Assembly (NCBI RefSeq): GCF_001639145.1
Contig: NZ_LROY01000002.1
Location: forward strand, 1,210,501 to 1,274,500
Source: Microbulbifer sp. Q7
GTDB taxonomy: Bacteria; Pseudomonadota; Gammaproteobacteria; Pseudomonadales; Cellvibrionaceae
DNA length: 64,000 bases
Direction: 5' to 3'
The notes under the pieces were generated by a model, which did no database searches, was not told the origin of the DNA, and saw only the letters and a list, made by a program, of their open reading frames with translations. Position 1 is the stretch's first letter. Every line of letters starts with the position of its first letter. Positions 17,020 to 26,794 of the stretch are shown here, piece by piece. The position numbers and the translations under genes are program-made.

Positions 17020-19932
17020 TTGAGCAACGCACATCCCGCATTCGAACCTGTAACCAGTGCCGAAATCGAATCCCTCGGCGTTCGCGTGGAAGAGTATCGC
17101 CACCGCCGTACCGGCGCCCAGCACCTGCACATTGCCGCCGATAACCCGGAAAACGTTTTCCTCGTGGCCCTGCGCACCGTGCCGGAAGACTCCACCGGCG
17201 TTGCGCATATTCTCGAACACACCGCGCTGTGCGGCAGTGACAAATACCCGGTGCGCGACCCCTTCTTCATGATGATACGGCGCTCCCTGAACACCTTCAT
17301 GAACGCCTTCACCAGCTCAGACTGGACCGCCTACCCGTTTGCCAGCCAGAACCGCAAAGACTTCGACAACCTGCTGGACGTGTATCTCGACGCGGTGTTC
17401 TTCGCCAAACTGGACCCGCTGGATTTCGCCCAGGAAGGCCACCGCCTGGAGTTCGCTGAAACCGAAAACCCGGAGAGTGAACTGGTATTCAAGGGCGTGG
17501 TCTTCAATGAAATGAAGGGCGCAATGAGCTCAGTCACCTCCCAATTGTGGCAGACACTGAGTAAATACCTGTTCCCCACCACCACCTACCACTTCAATTC
17601 TGGCGGTGAGCCCGCGGATATTCCCGACCTCACCTACGAGCAGCTGGTGAACTTCTACCGCAGCCACTACCACCCCAGTAATGCCATCTTCATGACCTTT
17701 GGCGATATCGAAGCGGCAGAACACCAGGCAGTCTTCGAAGAAAAAGCCCTGCATAAATTCGACCAACAGCACAAAACCATCGAGGTCGGCCGCGAAAAAC
17801 TGTACGTGGCACCGGTGCGGGTGGAAGAGCAATACCCGCTGCCAGGGGAAAAAAGCCTGGACGAAAAAACCCATATCGTATTGGGCTGGCTGCTCGGTGA
17901 CGTCACCGATCTGGAACAGGCACTAACCGCGCATCTGTTGTCGGGCGTGCTGCTCGACAACAGTGCCTCGCCCCTGATGCACCTGCTGGAAACCACCGAG
18001 CTCGGCCAATCCCCTTCGCCACTGTGCGGCCTAGACGACTCGCAACGCGAACTGGTGTTCGTATGTGGCATCGAGGGCAGCGAGCGCGATCGGGCGGATG
18101 CGCTGGAAAAACAGGTGCTGGATGTCATTCAGGACGTGGCGGAAAACGGTGTCCCCTACGAGCAGGTTTCCGCCGCCCTGCACCAGCTGGAGCTGCAACA
18201 GCGGGAAATCGGCGGTGACGGCTACCCCTATGGCCTGCAGCTGATCCTGACCGCGCTCACCGGCGCCACCCACCGCGGCGATGCCATTGGCCTGCTCAAT
18301 ATCGACGCCGCGCTGGAAAAACTGCGCGCGCAGATACAGGATCCGAAATTCATCGCCAATGCCGCCCGCCAGTTGCTGCTGGATAATTCGCACCGGGTTC
18401 GCCTGGTATTGTCGCCGGACGCCGACATGGCGAACCGCGCGGAGCAGGCGGAAAAATCGCGCCTGGCACAGATCAAACAGCGCCTCACCGACGGCGAAAA
18501 GCAGCAGATCGTGCAAACCGCCAAGGCACTGGCAGAGCGCCAGCTGCGCAAGGATGACGAGTCCATTCTGCCGAAAGTGGGCGTCGAGGACATTCCGCCG
18601 GAGCTGCCCAAGGTTGAGGGCGAGGAAGTCGACGTCAATAATGCCAAGGTGACCCGCTACAGCGCCGGCACCAACGGCCTGGTGTACCAGCAACTGGTCG
18701 CCACACTGCCCGACTTCACCGATGAAGAACGCATACTGGTGCCCTATTACTGCCAGGTTTTGAGCGAGTTGGGACTCGGCGACAAAAACTATCTCGAGGT
18801 GCAGCAGTGGCAAGCAGCGGTGGCGGGCTCCCTCCACGGATTCACCAGCCATCGCACGCGGCTGGACGACCTGAGCAGCCAGACCGGGCACTTCATTCTT
18901 TCTGGCAAAGCGCTGGCGGCCAACCAGGCGGCGCTCACCGAACTGATGCAGGCCACCATGGAGCAGGTGCGCTTTGACGAGCTGCCACGCATCAAGGAAT
19001 TACTGCTGCAGACACTGGCGCGACGGGAACAGTCCGTGGTCGGCAGCGGCCATGCACTGGCCATGGCAGCCGCCAGCGCCGGCTTCAACCGTGCGGCAGC
19101 AGAGGGCCATGAATCCGGCGGCCTGCTCGGCCTGCGCCAACTCAAGGCTCTCATGCAAACCCTCGACAGCGACGCGGGGCTGGAAGCCCTCGCTGGCAAG
19201 TTCAGCGGCATTCACCAGAAAATACTCAATGCCAAACGCCAGTTTCTCGTCGTTGGTGAGGAAGAGCGGTTGTCGGATTTCACCGCAACGCTGGGAACGC
19301 TGGCAAATAACGCAGAACAGCCGTCGGCACTGCCGGAAGCGCCCTTCAGTCCGCACAAAGTCGGGGAAGTCTGGGTGGCCAACAGCCAGGTGAACTTCTG
19401 CGCAAAAGCCTATCCCACCGTCCCCATGTCCCACCCCGATGCCCCGGCCCTGGCTGTGCTCGGCGGCTTCCTGCGCAACGGATTCCTGCACCGCACGATT
19501 CGCGAACAGGGCGGCGCCTATGGCGGCGGTGCCAGCCACGATGTAAACATCGGCGCATTCCGCTTTTACTCCTACCGCGACCCGCGCATGGCAGAGACCC
19601 TCAAGGACTTCGATGCCTCCGTGGACTGGCTGCTGAACGAGTCCCACGAGGACGCCCAGGTGGAAGAAGCGGTGCTCGGTGTGGTCGGCGGTATGGACAA
19701 GCCGGGATCACCGGCGGGGGAAGCCAAAAAAGCCTTCCACTCCAACCTGTACGGCCGGACGCATGCGGTGCGCCAGGAATTCCGGCGCAAGGTTACGGAA
19801 GTGACTCTGGACGACCTGCAGCGAGTGGGCAGAACCTACCTGCAACCGGAAAAAGCCAGTACTGCCGTCGTGACCGGCACCCAGGGTCTTGAAGCCGGGC
19901 TGGCGTTAGACCTGCACGAAGAAAAGTTGTAA
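17020..19932 (+). CDS. M16C (PreP-like) zinc metallopeptidase
   Basis: This 970-residue insulinase-superfamily protease has the inverted zinc motif HxxEH in HILEHTALCGS (about residues 66-70) and the distal Glu in FNEMKGAMSS. The length and order of four M16 half-domains match the presequence protease type (M16C), which degrades oligopeptides inside a closing chamber. There is no signal peptide. The start is TTG with GGAG eight bases upstream, and no in-frame ATG precedes it. cmoA follows after 23 bases, so an operon is likely. Confidence 0.92.
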   Translation: MSNAHPAFEPVTSAEIESLGVRVEEYRHRRTGAQHLHIAADNPENVFLVALRTVPEDSTGVAHILEHTALCGSDKYPVRDPFFMMIRRSLNTFMNAFTSSDWTAYPFASQNRKDFDNLLDVYLDAVFFAKLDPLDFAQEGHRLEFAETENPESELVFKGVVFNEMKGAMSSVTSQLWQTLSKYLFPTTTYHFNSGGEPADIPDLTYEQLVNFYRSHYHPSNAIFMTFGDIEAAEHQAVFEEKALHKFDQQHKTIEVGREKLYVAPVRVEEQYPLPGEKSLDEKTHIVLGWLLGDVTDLEQALTAHLLSGVLLDNSASPLMHLLETTELGQSPSPLCGLDDSQRELVFVCGIEGSERDRADALEKQVLDVIQDVAENGVPYEQVSAALHQLELQQREIGGDGYPYGLQLILTALTGATHRGDAIGLLNIDAALEKLRAQIQDPKFIANAARQLLLDNSHRVRLVLSPDADMANRAEQAEKSRLAQIKQRLTDGEKQQIVQTAKALAERQLRKDDESILPKVGVEDIPPELPKVEGEEVDVNNAKVTRYSAGTNGLVYQQLVATLPDFTDEERILVPYYCQVLSELGLGDKNYLEVQQWQAAVAGSLHGFTSHRTRLDDLSSQTGHFILSGKALAANQAALTELMQATMEQVRFDELPRIKELLLQTLARREQSVVGSGHALAMAAASAGFNRAAAEGHESGGLLGLRQLKALMQTLDSDAGLEALAGKFSGIHQKILNAKRQFLVVGEEERLSDFTATLGTLANNAEQPSALPEAPFSPHKVGEVWVANSQVNFCAKAYPTVPMSHPDAPALAVLGGFLRNGFLHRTIREQGGAYGGGASHDVNIGAFRFYSYRDPRMAETLKDFDASVDWLLNESHEDAQVEEAVLGVVGGMDKPGSPAGEAKKAFHSNLYGRTHAVRQEFRRKVTEVTLDDLQRVGRTYLQPEKASTAVVTGTQGLEAGLALDLHEEKL

Positions 19933-19955
19933 CGGAAACGGGTGAGTAACACGCG

Positions 19956-20696
19956 GTGAACAAGAAAGACACGATTTTTTCCAAGCCCCTGGGCGAAGTG
20001 GCAGGCTTCAGTTTTGACCAGTCGGTGGTGGAAGTCTTTCCGGATATGATCCAGCGATCGGTGCCGGGTTATACCACCATCGTCGCCATGATCGGCACCC
20101 TCGCCGAGCGCTATGCCCAGGCGGGGAGCCGCTGCTACGACCTCGGCAGTTCCCTGTGCGCAGCGACCCTGGCCATGCGCCACCGCATTCCCGCCGCCGA
20201 TTGCGAGATTGTCGCCGTGGACAACTCCCCGGCCATGGTGGAGCGCGCACGCACGGTCCTGGCCGCCGACAGCGGCCAGGTACCGGTGCAACTGGTGTGC
20301 GATGATTTACAGAACGTCACAATCGAAAACGCGTCTGTGGTGGTACTCAACTTCACCCTGCAGTTTATTGCCACGCAGGAACGGGAAACGATTCTGCAAA
20401 AAATTTACCGCGGCCTGCGCCCGGGTGGCGTGCTGATTCTTTCCGAAAAAGTTGCGTTCTCCGATCACGATCATCAGGAGCTGATGATCGACCTGCACCA
20501 CTCCTTCAAGGCCGCCAACGGCTACAGCGCACTGGAAATCGCCCAGAAACGCAGCGCGCTGGAAAATGTGCTGTTGCCTGAAACCCTGTACGACCACCGC
20601 ACACGCCTGAAAAACGTCGGCTTCCACAGTGTGGATGTTTGGTTCCAATGCTTCAATTTCGCCTCACTGATCGCCATCAAACAGCGAGACGGCTGA
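19956..20696 (+). CDS. cmoA: Carboxy-S-adenosyl-L-methionine synthase
   Basis: This enzyme converts SAM and prephenate to carboxy-SAM, the donor used by CmoB in making 5-carboxymethoxyuridine at tRNA position 34. The 246-residue protein carries family landmarks [15 protein letters not shown] (SAM site), [14 protein letters not shown] and [10 protein letters not shown]. The start is GTG with a weak ribosome site, suggesting coupling to the upstream protease gene. cmoB follows 13 bases later. Confidence 0.97.
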   Translation: MNKKDTIFSKPLGEVAGFSFDQSVVEVFPDMIQRSVPGYTTIVAMIGTLAERYAQAGSRCYDLGSSLCAATLAMRHRIPAADCEIVAVDNSPAMVERARTVLAADSGQVPVQLVCDDLQNVTIENASVVVLNFTLQFIATQERETILQKIYRGLRPGGVLILSEKVAFSDHDHQELMIDLHHSFKAANGYSALEIAQKRSALENVLLPETLYDHRTRLKNVGFHSVDVWFQCFNFASLIAIKQRDG

Positions 20697-20709
20697 GCGA
20701 CACACCACG

Positions 20710-21687
20710 ATGATTGATTACACCCCGCTCTACACAGGCCTGCAGCATATTCCGGAGCTGCGCGGCTGGCTCGCTACCCTTCCCCAGCAAATCGCCGATG
20801 GGCTCAGCCCTGCGCGCTGGGGCGATTTACCGGAATGGGAAGCCGCCCTGGCGGCGCTGCCCGACATCACGCCCTCCTCTATTGAGACTGGCAGCGAGGT
20901 GTGCATTGGCTGCGCTGCAGACATCACCGACGCGCAAAGCGCACTGCTGGAAAGCCAGCTGCGCAAACTCCACCCCTGGCGCAAGGGACCGTGGACCGTA
21001 TTCGATACGTTCATCGACACCGAGTGGCGCTCTGACTGGAAATGGGACCGGGTTGCCCCCCATCTGGACGACCTGAACAACCGGCTGGTGCTGGATGTGG
21101 GCTGCGGTAGTGGCTACCACTGCTGGCGGCAGTATGGTGCCGGGGCACGGCGCGTAATCGGCATCGATCCTTCGGCAAAGTTTGTTGCGCAGTTCTACGC
21201 GCTGAAAAAGTATCTGGGCCTTAACCGCCCCGTCGATGTACTGCCGCTGGGTATCGAAGCCCTGCCGGAAGGCCTGCGTGCCTTCGACACCACGCTTTCC
21301 ATGGGGGTGCTGTACCACCGGCGCTCACCGCTGGATCACCTGCGCGAACTTCGGGAAACCCTGCGCCCGGGCGGCCAGCTTCTGCTGGAAACCCTGGTCA
21401 TCGACGGCGGCCCGGGGGAATGCCTGGTACCCGAAGGGCGCTACGCAAAAATGCGCAACGTGTGGTTCTTCCCCAGTACCGCGACCCTGGAAAGCTGGCT
21501 GCGTAAAACCGGCTTCACGGACGTAAAAACCGTCGATCTCGATCGCACCACCGTGGAGGAGCAACGCAGCACCGACTGGATGACGTTTGAGTCCCTGGCC
21601 GACTTTCTGGATCCAAACAACCCGCACAAGACCGTTGAGGGACACCCCGCCCCACTCCGTGCCACCCTGACCGCCACGGCCCCCTGA
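20710..21687 (+). CDS. cmoB: tRNA U34 carboxymethyltransferase
   Basis: This enzyme transfers the carboxymethyl group of carboxy-SAM to 5-hydroxyuridine-34 of tRNAs. The 325-residue protein has the CmoB N-terminal region, HPWRKGPW before the catalytic core, LDVGCGSGYHCWRQYGAG (cofactor site) and MGVLYHRRSPLDHL. It forms an operon with cmoA. With cmoM nearby, the full cmo5U-to-mcmo5U route downstream of U34 hydroxylation is encoded in this region. Confidence 0.97.
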   Translation: MIDYTPLYTGLQHIPELRGWLATLPQQIADGLSPARWGDLPEWEAALAALPDITPSSIETGSEVCIGCAADITDAQSALLESQLRKLHPWRKGPWTVFDTFIDTEWRSDWKWDRVAPHLDDLNNRLVLDVGCGSGYHCWRQYGAGARRVIGIDPSAKFVAQFYALKKYLGLNRPVDVLPLGIEALPEGLRAFDTTLSMGVLYHRRSPLDHLRELRETLRPGGQLLLETLVIDGGPGECLVPEGRYAKMRNVWFFPSTATLESWLRKTGFTDVKTVDLDRTTVEEQRSTDWMTFESLADFLDPNNPHKTVEGHPAPLRATLTATAP

Positions 21688-22005
21688 GCGCATAAATCCT
21701 CGACGCAATAAGCCAGTATCTTCCGCGCTGGCTTACGCGACCAGCTGCCGCTCCGGGTCCGCAATATTCCCTGCGCTATCCCGGGGGAGACTAGTTGTTT
21801 GTGGTATTTCTGCGGGCAATCACCAAATTTAATCTCGATTTTGGCCCGCTGTATTGCGTGTGAAAAGCGCTTCGGCGAACGTGTACGCGGCCGATTCGCG
21901 CCTCTCGCCAACAGAGACGCCCCGGCACCCTAACTACACTTATCAGCATGGCCGGCAGCGACGATACGCCGCTGGCACCCAGAACGAGAGAATCCCACAA
22001 ACCCC
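21688..22005. other. Intergenic region between cmoB and sdaA
   Basis: There is no gene. An 8-bp inverted repeat TAAGCCAG/CTGGCTTA (21709-21716/21728-21735) lies 22 bases after the cmoB stop. It could act as a weak terminator, although no T-run follows. The remainder presumably holds the sdaA promoter; no operator was recognised. Confidence 0.6.
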
Positions 22006-23391
22006 ATGAGCATCAGCGTTTTCGAACTGTTCAAAATCGGCGTAGGCCCATCCAGCTCGCACACCGTGGGCCCCATGGTCGCCGCGCGCCAGTTTGTCTG
22101 CGACCTGGAGCAACAGGGATTGCTGAGCAAGACCGAGCGGGTTGAAGTACACCTGTACGGCTCGCTGGCACTCACCGGTATCGGCCACGGCACTGACATG
22201 GCGGTCCTGATGGGGCTCGAAGGTGAAGCGCCCGACAGCATTGATGTCGACGCCATCGATGGGCGGCTGGCCGGTATTGAGAAACACCAGCAACTCATCC
22301 TCAACGGTTTGCGCGCCATCCATTTCGAGCGTGCGCGGGACCTGCTGTTCCACAAAGAAGAATTTTTACCCCAGCACTCCAACGGCATGACCTGCAAGGC
22401 GTTCGCGGGGGATGAGTGCCTGTTTGAACGCAGCTACTTCTCCATCGGCGGCGGCTTCGTACTGTCCGAGGAAGACTTCCGTCACCGCGAGCAGATCGCC
22501 ACCCTGCTCCCTTATGACTTCAGCTCCGCGGAAGAGCTCATGGCACTGTGCGAACGTCACGGTTGGACCATTGCCGAGCTGGCGATGGAAAACGAAAAAG
22601 CCTTTCGCAGTGAGCAGGAAGTAAAAGATGCGCTGTGGCACATCTGGGAAGTCATGGATGCCTCCATCCAGCGAGGCTGTCACCAGAGTGGTGTGCTGCC
22701 GGGTGGACTCGGTGTGCGTCGACGCGCCGAAGAACACTACCGGGAACTCTCCAAACAAAGCGATGAAGAGCGCCGCAAGGGGCTGTCCATTCTCGACTGG
22801 GTGAGCCTGTTTGCGTTGGCAGTGAATGAGGAAAACGCGGCCCGCGGCCGGATTGTCACCGCCCCAACCAATGGTGCCGCTGGCGTGATTCCAGCCACCA
22901 TTGCCTATTACGTGCAGTTCGTTCACGAGCCTGCGGAGCACGGAGACCTGAAAGACCAGGTAGTGGAATTCATGCTCACCGCGGGCGCGATCGGCATGCT
23001 GTTCAAGAAAAACGCATCCATTTCCGCCGCCGAAGTGGGCTGCCAAGGTGAGATTGGCGTGGCCTGTTCCATGGCGTCCGCGGGGCTGGCGGCAGTTCAG
23101 GGTGGCAGCAATCAACAGATCGAGAACGCCGCAGAAATCGGCATGGAGCACAACCTTGGGCTGACCTGCGACCCCATCGGTGGCCTGGTACAGGTGCCCT
23201 GTATCGAGCGCAATACCATGGGTGCCGTAAAAGCCATCAATGCGGCACGCCTGGCCCTGCGCGGCACCGGCGCGCATATCGTGCCCCTCGACAGCGTAAT
23301 CGAAACCATGCGCCAGACCGGCATCGACATGCAGAGCAAGTACAAGGAAACCTCCCTTGGCGGGCTGGCAGTCAACGTTGTGAACTGCTGA
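22006..23391 (+). CDS. sdaA: L-serine ammonia-lyase (serine deaminase)
   Basis: This enzyme deaminates L-serine to pyruvate and ammonia with a [4Fe-4S] cluster. The 461-residue single-chain form has the N-terminal domain with [13 protein letters not shown] and the catalytic domain with cluster cysteines in [15 protein letters not shown] and [12 protein letters not shown]. The C-terminal Cys (VNVVNC) is the residue that plugs the cluster in type 2 enzymes. No regulator is adjacent. Confidence 0.96.
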   Translation: MSISVFELFKIGVGPSSSHTVGPMVAARQFVCDLEQQGLLSKTERVEVHLYGSLALTGIGHGTDMAVLMGLEGEAPDSIDVDAIDGRLAGIEKHQQLILNGLRAIHFERARDLLFHKEEFLPQHSNGMTCKAFAGDECLFERSYFSIGGGFVLSEEDFRHREQIATLLPYDFSSAEELMALCERHGWTIAELAMENEKAFRSEQEVKDALWHIWEVMDASIQRGCHQSGVLPGGLGVRRRAEEHYRELSKQSDEERRKGLSILDWVSLFALAVNEENAARGRIVTAPTNGAAGVIPATIAYYVQFVHEPAEHGDLKDQVVEFMLTAGAIGMLFKKNASISAAEVGCQGEIGVACSMASAGLAAVQGGSNQQIENAAEIGMEHNLGLTCDPIGGLVQVPCIERNTMGAVKAINAARLALRGTGAHIVPLDSVIETMRQTGIDMQSKYKETSLGGLAVNVVNC

Positions 23392-23432
23392 GGACACACC
23401 GCACGGTCACACCGCCCAGCCCCCCCACGTGA

Positions 23433-24248
23433 TTATCCCGGCACGCCGTGCCGGGTATACACATCAAATCGACCAGATTTACCCTCAAAGCACAGGCTCG
23501 GTTGTGCTCCGTTCAAATGGGGGGCCAGCCGTGGGCGCTTGACCACGGTTCGGTAATAGCAGGCCGCCAGTGCGGGCGGCAAAAGGCTGTCCGCGTCTTC
23601 ATCGCTGCCCACAATCTGGTGAAACGCCACCATCTCTTTTTTCACTTTCGCGCTTTTGTCGCGGCTGGGAAACATCGGGTCCAGATAAATCACCGGAATA
23701 GACTCGGCGCCCTGCGCCGCCAGCCAGCTGGCGGCACTGGTCACCGCCGGCTCCAGGTGCAAACGCGCGGCGATGGAGGCCAGCTCCGGATCACTGAGCG
23801 CGGCCTCCCGCAGCCGTCTGACGCCGTCTTCCAGCAATGCGTATACCACCGGATTCCGCTCCAGCATACGCACCGAACAGCCCAGTGACGCCAGTACGAA
23901 GGCATCCCGCCCCAGGCCTGCAGTGGCATCCAGCACCTGCGGGTAAAAACCGCCGCGCACACCCACGGCCTTGGCGATCTGCTGCCCCTTGCCGCCGCCA
24001 AACTTGCGCCGATGCGCCACGGCGCCCGTGACAAAGTCCACTTCCACAGGTCCCGGCGCCTTGCGCCCGGTGGCGCACAGCTGCAAGCGTTCCCCGCACT
24101 TCAGTACGAAGGGCACGGCATCACTGTCGATCAGTTTTTCCGGGGCTTCTCCGAGGCACGACAAAGCCAGTCGCTCTGCCAGCGCTTCCGCAGGCGCACA
24201 GAATTCACTCGCCGCGGCGGTCACCGCGAGCTGCAGGGTGGAAGGCAT
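23433..24248 (-). CDS. rsmJ: 16S rRNA (guanine-1516-N2)-methyltransferase
   Basis: This enzyme makes m2G1516 in the small-subunit rRNA. The 271-residue protein has [14 protein letters not shown] and [19 protein letters not shown] (SAM motif I), followed by [20 protein letters not shown], the hallmark of the RsmJ/YhiQ family. It is convergent with sdaA. The last codons form an 8-bp GC hairpin (CCCGGCAC/GTGCCGGG at 23437-23455) without a T-run. Confidence 0.95.
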   Translation of the reverse strand: MPSTLQLAVTAAASEFCAPAEALAERLALSCLGEAPEKLIDSDAVPFVLKCGERLQLCATGRKAPGPVEVDFVTGAVAHRRKFGGGKGQQIAKAVGVRGGFYPQVLDATAGLGRDAFVLASLGCSVRMLERNPVVYALLEDGVRRLREAALSDPELASIAARLHLEPAVTSAASWLAAQGAESIPVIYLDPMFPSRDKSAKVKKEMVAFHQIVGSDEDADSLLPPALAACYYRTVVKRPRLAPHLNGAQPSLCFEGKSGRFDVYTRHGVPG

Positions 24249-24283
24249 GTTGAAGGATTATCCGTCGCGTAAAGCGGGGGAAT

Positions 24284-24652
24284 TTAACCGGGATAGCGCA
24301 ACCATTCCAGTGCCTCCTCCTCCTCGTCGAGAGGAAACGGGCGCACCTCGGCGGCCACAAAGTGATTCAGCAGCTGGGGCATAAAGCCCAGTAGGGTGTT
24401 GTCGGAAAGCACCGCTATGCGGTGGAAGTGGCGATGCTGATTGCGGGTAAACACACAGTTTGGCACCTGTGCGGCGAAATTCTGCCAGCCGCGATAGTGG
24501 CGGGCATCAATCAACAAACCCTGCAAGTAGCCGTGCTCACAGATCACCGGGTCAACCTGTGCCGCCAATGCACGGAACTCCGCTGGCCGGAGCTCTGCCA
24601 CAGGGCGGATTTCCAGAATATCGTGGTCGTTATGCCAACAGTGCTCAATCAT
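24284..24652 (-). CDS. SpoIIAA-like (STAS-fold) protein
   Basis: This 122-residue cytoplasmic protein has motifs DHDILEIRPVAELR, GYLQGLLIDARHYRGW and VAAEVRPFPLDEEEEALEWL. They fit the SpoIIAA-like family of STAS-fold proteins found widely in marine proteobacteria, with no defined role. A TTG four codons upstream (24664) extends the frame. The ATG at 24652 was preferred, since the TTG would have the only purine-rich motif immediately against it. It follows rsmJ's start by 35 bases on the same strand. Confidence 0.7.
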   Translation of the reverse strand: MIEHCWHNDHDILEIRPVAELRPAEFRALAAQVDPVICEHGYLQGLLIDARHYRGWQNFAAQVPNCVFTRNQHRHFHRIAVLSDNTLLGFMPQLLNHFVAAEVRPFPLDEEEEALEWLRYPG

Positions 24653-24696
24653 GGCCTGACACAATTCCGTAACTACCTTTATAGCGTAGAAAAGAA

Positions 24697-24726
24697 AAAG
24701 GCCGCGAACCAGTCGCGGCCTTTTTT
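24697..24726 (-). terminator. Bidirectional Rho-independent terminator
   Basis: An 8-bp stem GGCCGCGA/TCGCGGCC with a 5-nt loop is flanked by A-rich sequence on the left and TTTTTT on the right, so both strands read as terminators. The minus strand would end the gene at 24758-25183. Confidence 0.85.
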
Positions 24727-24757
24727 CACGGTAGTGCCAAAGACACTCAGCCAGCCA

Positions 24758-25183
24758 TTATTGCGGCTCACCTTCCTTTTTTTCGTCCTCACCACGGAGT
24801 TTGTCCATGGCATCGTCCGCCGCATCTTTGGTCGCCTCACCGGCGTCCTTAAGTGCGTCGCCCGCGTCTTCTGCGGCATCTTTAATGGCATCACCCGCAT
24901 CTTCCGCAGTGTCCTTTATCGCGTCGCCCGCATCACGGGCGGCCTCCTCGGTGTCATCCAGGAGGGTGCGGCCCGAGGACTGCGGATCATCCGTGGTGGG
25001 CGCAACGTCATCACTTTCTTGCGGCATCGTCGGATCGGAGTCCATGTCCGGTGGTGTGGTGCTTTCCGCCGGCGGTGTCTCCATGTTGTCGTAGGCATCG
25101 CCCACGGAGTCGTCCGAGCGCTGCGCCATGAAATAACCGATGATCAACAGCAAGATAATCAGTGGCAGTAGTAGTTTCTTCAT
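24758..25183 (-). CDS. Acidic membrane-anchored protein with 11-residue (LEA-like) repeats
   Basis: This 141-residue protein has an N-terminal signal anchor (about residues 3-19), an acidic Pro/Asp/Ser-rich linker and four consecutive 11-residue units at residues 81-124. The first three are nearly identical (AARDAGDAIKD, TAEDAGDAIKD, AAEDAGDALKD). Such 11-mers form long amphipathic helices, as in group 3 LEA and YtxH-like proteins. The C-terminus is highly charged. It is likely periplasmic and membrane-tethered. The role is unknown; stress or membrane protection is only an inference from the repeat type. Confidence 0.75.
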   Translation of the reverse strand: MKKLLLPLIILLLIIGYFMAQRSDDSVGDAYDNMETPPAESTTPPDMDSDPTMPQESDDVAPTTDDPQSSGRTLLDDTEEAARDAGDAIKDTAEDAGDAIKDAAEDAGDALKDAGEATKDAADDAMDKLRGEDEKKEGEPQ

Positions 25184-25547
25184 AAACCCAATGACCCCTG
25201 GTCAACGTTAGAAAGTTCAGAACGATAAGAGCAACTGGTTGCATGGCAGAGACATTACCTGGTACTCCACATACCCGGCCCAGCCATTCATTGGTCCTGT
25301 CGTTACCGGTTGGCTCCATCACCAGGCTCGCAAGCCCACAATCAACGGAAGAAGACGGCGCCAATACTGATAAGAATAATCCCCAATCCACACACTTCAA
25401 GGAACAATGTTCCATCTTTCAAGGCTTATTGATTATAAAAACGCACGCATATATTAGGACAGCATCTAAACGGGCACAGGTAAGGGGGCACAGGTGCGCC
25501 GCAAATTGGCACGCCATCACGCCCTGATGCGGGTCGGCACTGGCCGC
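25184..25547. other. Gene-free stretch with a 13-bp palindrome
   Basis: No gene is seen. GGAACA-A-TGTTCC at 25401-25413 is a perfect palindrome flanked by direct copies of TTCAAGG. It lies about 220 bases upstream of the repeat-protein gene and could be an operator. GGGCACAGGT-type direct repeats occur near 25470-25495. Confidence 0.5.
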
Positions 25548-26078
25548 TTACCCCTGGTAGAACTGGTTGAGTTGCGCCAGCAAAGTGGCCGCGTCGGCCT
25601 CTTCAATGGCGGCATCACAGTCCGCAAGCTGCAACCGACCCAGTGTGTCGGACTCTGCAAAAATCAGGTACTGGGCACCGCGCTTCAGTTTTCGCTCGCA
25701 GTCTTTCAGGGTCAGCCGGAACGCCACCAAATCACCGGGCTTACCCTTCCAGACATTTTCCGCCACGCCGGTGTACACGTAGCCGAGAATCGCCGACATC
25801 CCCGGTTCCGACAAAGCACTGTCGATTAACCGATGCACGCTGGAAATCTTTACCCTGGCAACAAGCTCTGCGCGCTGGATGCGCTGGTAGATAGCCTTGT
25901 CCAGGCTGTGGGGAGGGCTGTGCACAGGACTGAGGGGAGAAATGGCTGCCGCGGCCACCGGCTCTTCTGCGGCTGCAGCCGCCAACGCGGGTAAACAGAG
26001 CAGCGTGAACAGAACGAGAACCCTTCGGACGAACCCAGTATCCCGGGCCGTTGGTGCTTGAGTAGACATCCCTGCCAT
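25548..26078 (-). CDS. Secreted TIMP/NTR-like protein
   Basis: This 176-residue protein has a signal peptide (VLVLFTLLCLPALAAAAA, cleavage near residue 36). The mature part contains YVYTGVAENVWKGKPGDLVAFRL, then CERKLKRGAQYLIFAE and LQLADCD. The pattern of a WKG strand, a CxxxLKxGxxYLIF segment and a late Cys resembles the tissue inhibitor of metalloprotease (NTR/OB-fold) superfamily seen in many bacterial secreted proteins. It is probably periplasmic, with an unknown role. A second ATG three codons downstream is possible. Confidence 0.65.
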   Translation of the reverse strand: MAGMSTQAPTARDTGFVRRVLVLFTLLCLPALAAAAAEEPVAAAAISPLSPVHSPPHSLDKAIYQRIQRAELVARVKISSVHRLIDSALSEPGMSAILGYVYTGVAENVWKGKPGDLVAFRLTLKDCERKLKRGAQYLIFAESDTLGRLQLADCDAAIEEADAATLLAQLNQFYQG

Positions 26079-26110
26079 ATCTCTGAACCTGTCATCATTA
26101 TTATCGGCAA

Positions 26111-26137
26111 CAAAAAAGGGCGCCGAAGCGCCCTTTT
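26111..26137 (-). terminator. Terminator of the OmpA-like lipoprotein gene
   Basis: On the minus strand, GGGCGC-TTCG-GCGCCC is followed by six T residues just after the stop codon. The stable UUCG tetraloop and the flanking A-run make it efficient in both directions. Confidence 0.92.
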
Positions 26138-26143
26138 ATCTTG

Positions 26144-26794
26144 CTACTGGAGCGGAAGCAATTCCAGCTCTACACGACGGTTGGCCTGGCGCCCCGCGTC
26201 GGAGTCGTTGCTCGCGATCGGGTAACGCTCACCATAACCCACCGCCTGCACGCGACCGGCAGCAACCCCACGGGTGGTGAAGAAGCCGGCAACGGATTCA
26301 GCGCGGCGCTCACTCAGGGTCTGATTGGTGACATCAGAACCCGTGCTGTCAGTGTGGCCACTGACACGAATCGCCGTTTTATCAAACTCCTTCAGCACCA
26401 GGACAACAGAGTCCAGGGTGTCGTAGAAATCGCTGCGAATTTCAAAGCGGTTGGTCGCAAAGGTAATGTTGCCCGGCATGATCAGGCGAATATTGTCACC
26501 CTCACGCTGTACACGTACGCCCGAGCCTTCCAGACGCTGACGCAGAGCCATTTCCTGGCGGTCCATGTAGTAGCCAACACCGCCACCGATGGCCGCGCCA
26601 CCCAGTGCACCGGTAATCACGCCCTTTTTGCGGTCATTCTTGCTCGCGGTGGCGGCACCGATAATGGCACCAGCGACAGCACCGGCACCGGCGCCTTTGG
26701 CCGCGTTGCTGGTTTTGCTTTCCTGGGTGTAGGGATCCAGGGTGGTACAGCCGACCAGTGAACCGAGGGCAAGAATTGCTACCCATTTTTTCAT
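26144..26794 (-). CDS. OmpA-family outer-membrane lipoprotein (YiaD-like)
   Basis: This 216-residue lipoprotein has a lipobox LGSLVGC (Cys16) and a glycine-zipper segment of about residues 33-75 (AGAGAVAGAIIGA, GALGGAAIGGGVGYYMD). The C-terminal OmpA domain binds peptidoglycan, with ITFATNRFEI, VSGHTDSTG and NQTLSERRAESVAGFF. The layout equals E. coli YiaD, an outer-membrane peptidoglycan-linking lipoprotein. The downstream terminator is at 26111-26137, and a 697-base gene-free region lies upstream. Confidence 0.92.
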   Translation of the reverse strand: MKKWVAILALGSLVGCTTLDPYTQESKTSNAAKGAGAGAVAGAIIGAATASKNDRKKGVITGALGGAAIGGGVGYYMDRQEMALRQRLEGSGVRVQREGDNIRLIMPGNITFATNRFEIRSDFYDTLDSVVLVLKEFDKTAIRVSGHTDSTGSDVTNQTLSERRAESVAGFFTTRGVAAGRVQAVGYGERYPIASNDSDAGRQANRRVELELLPLQ

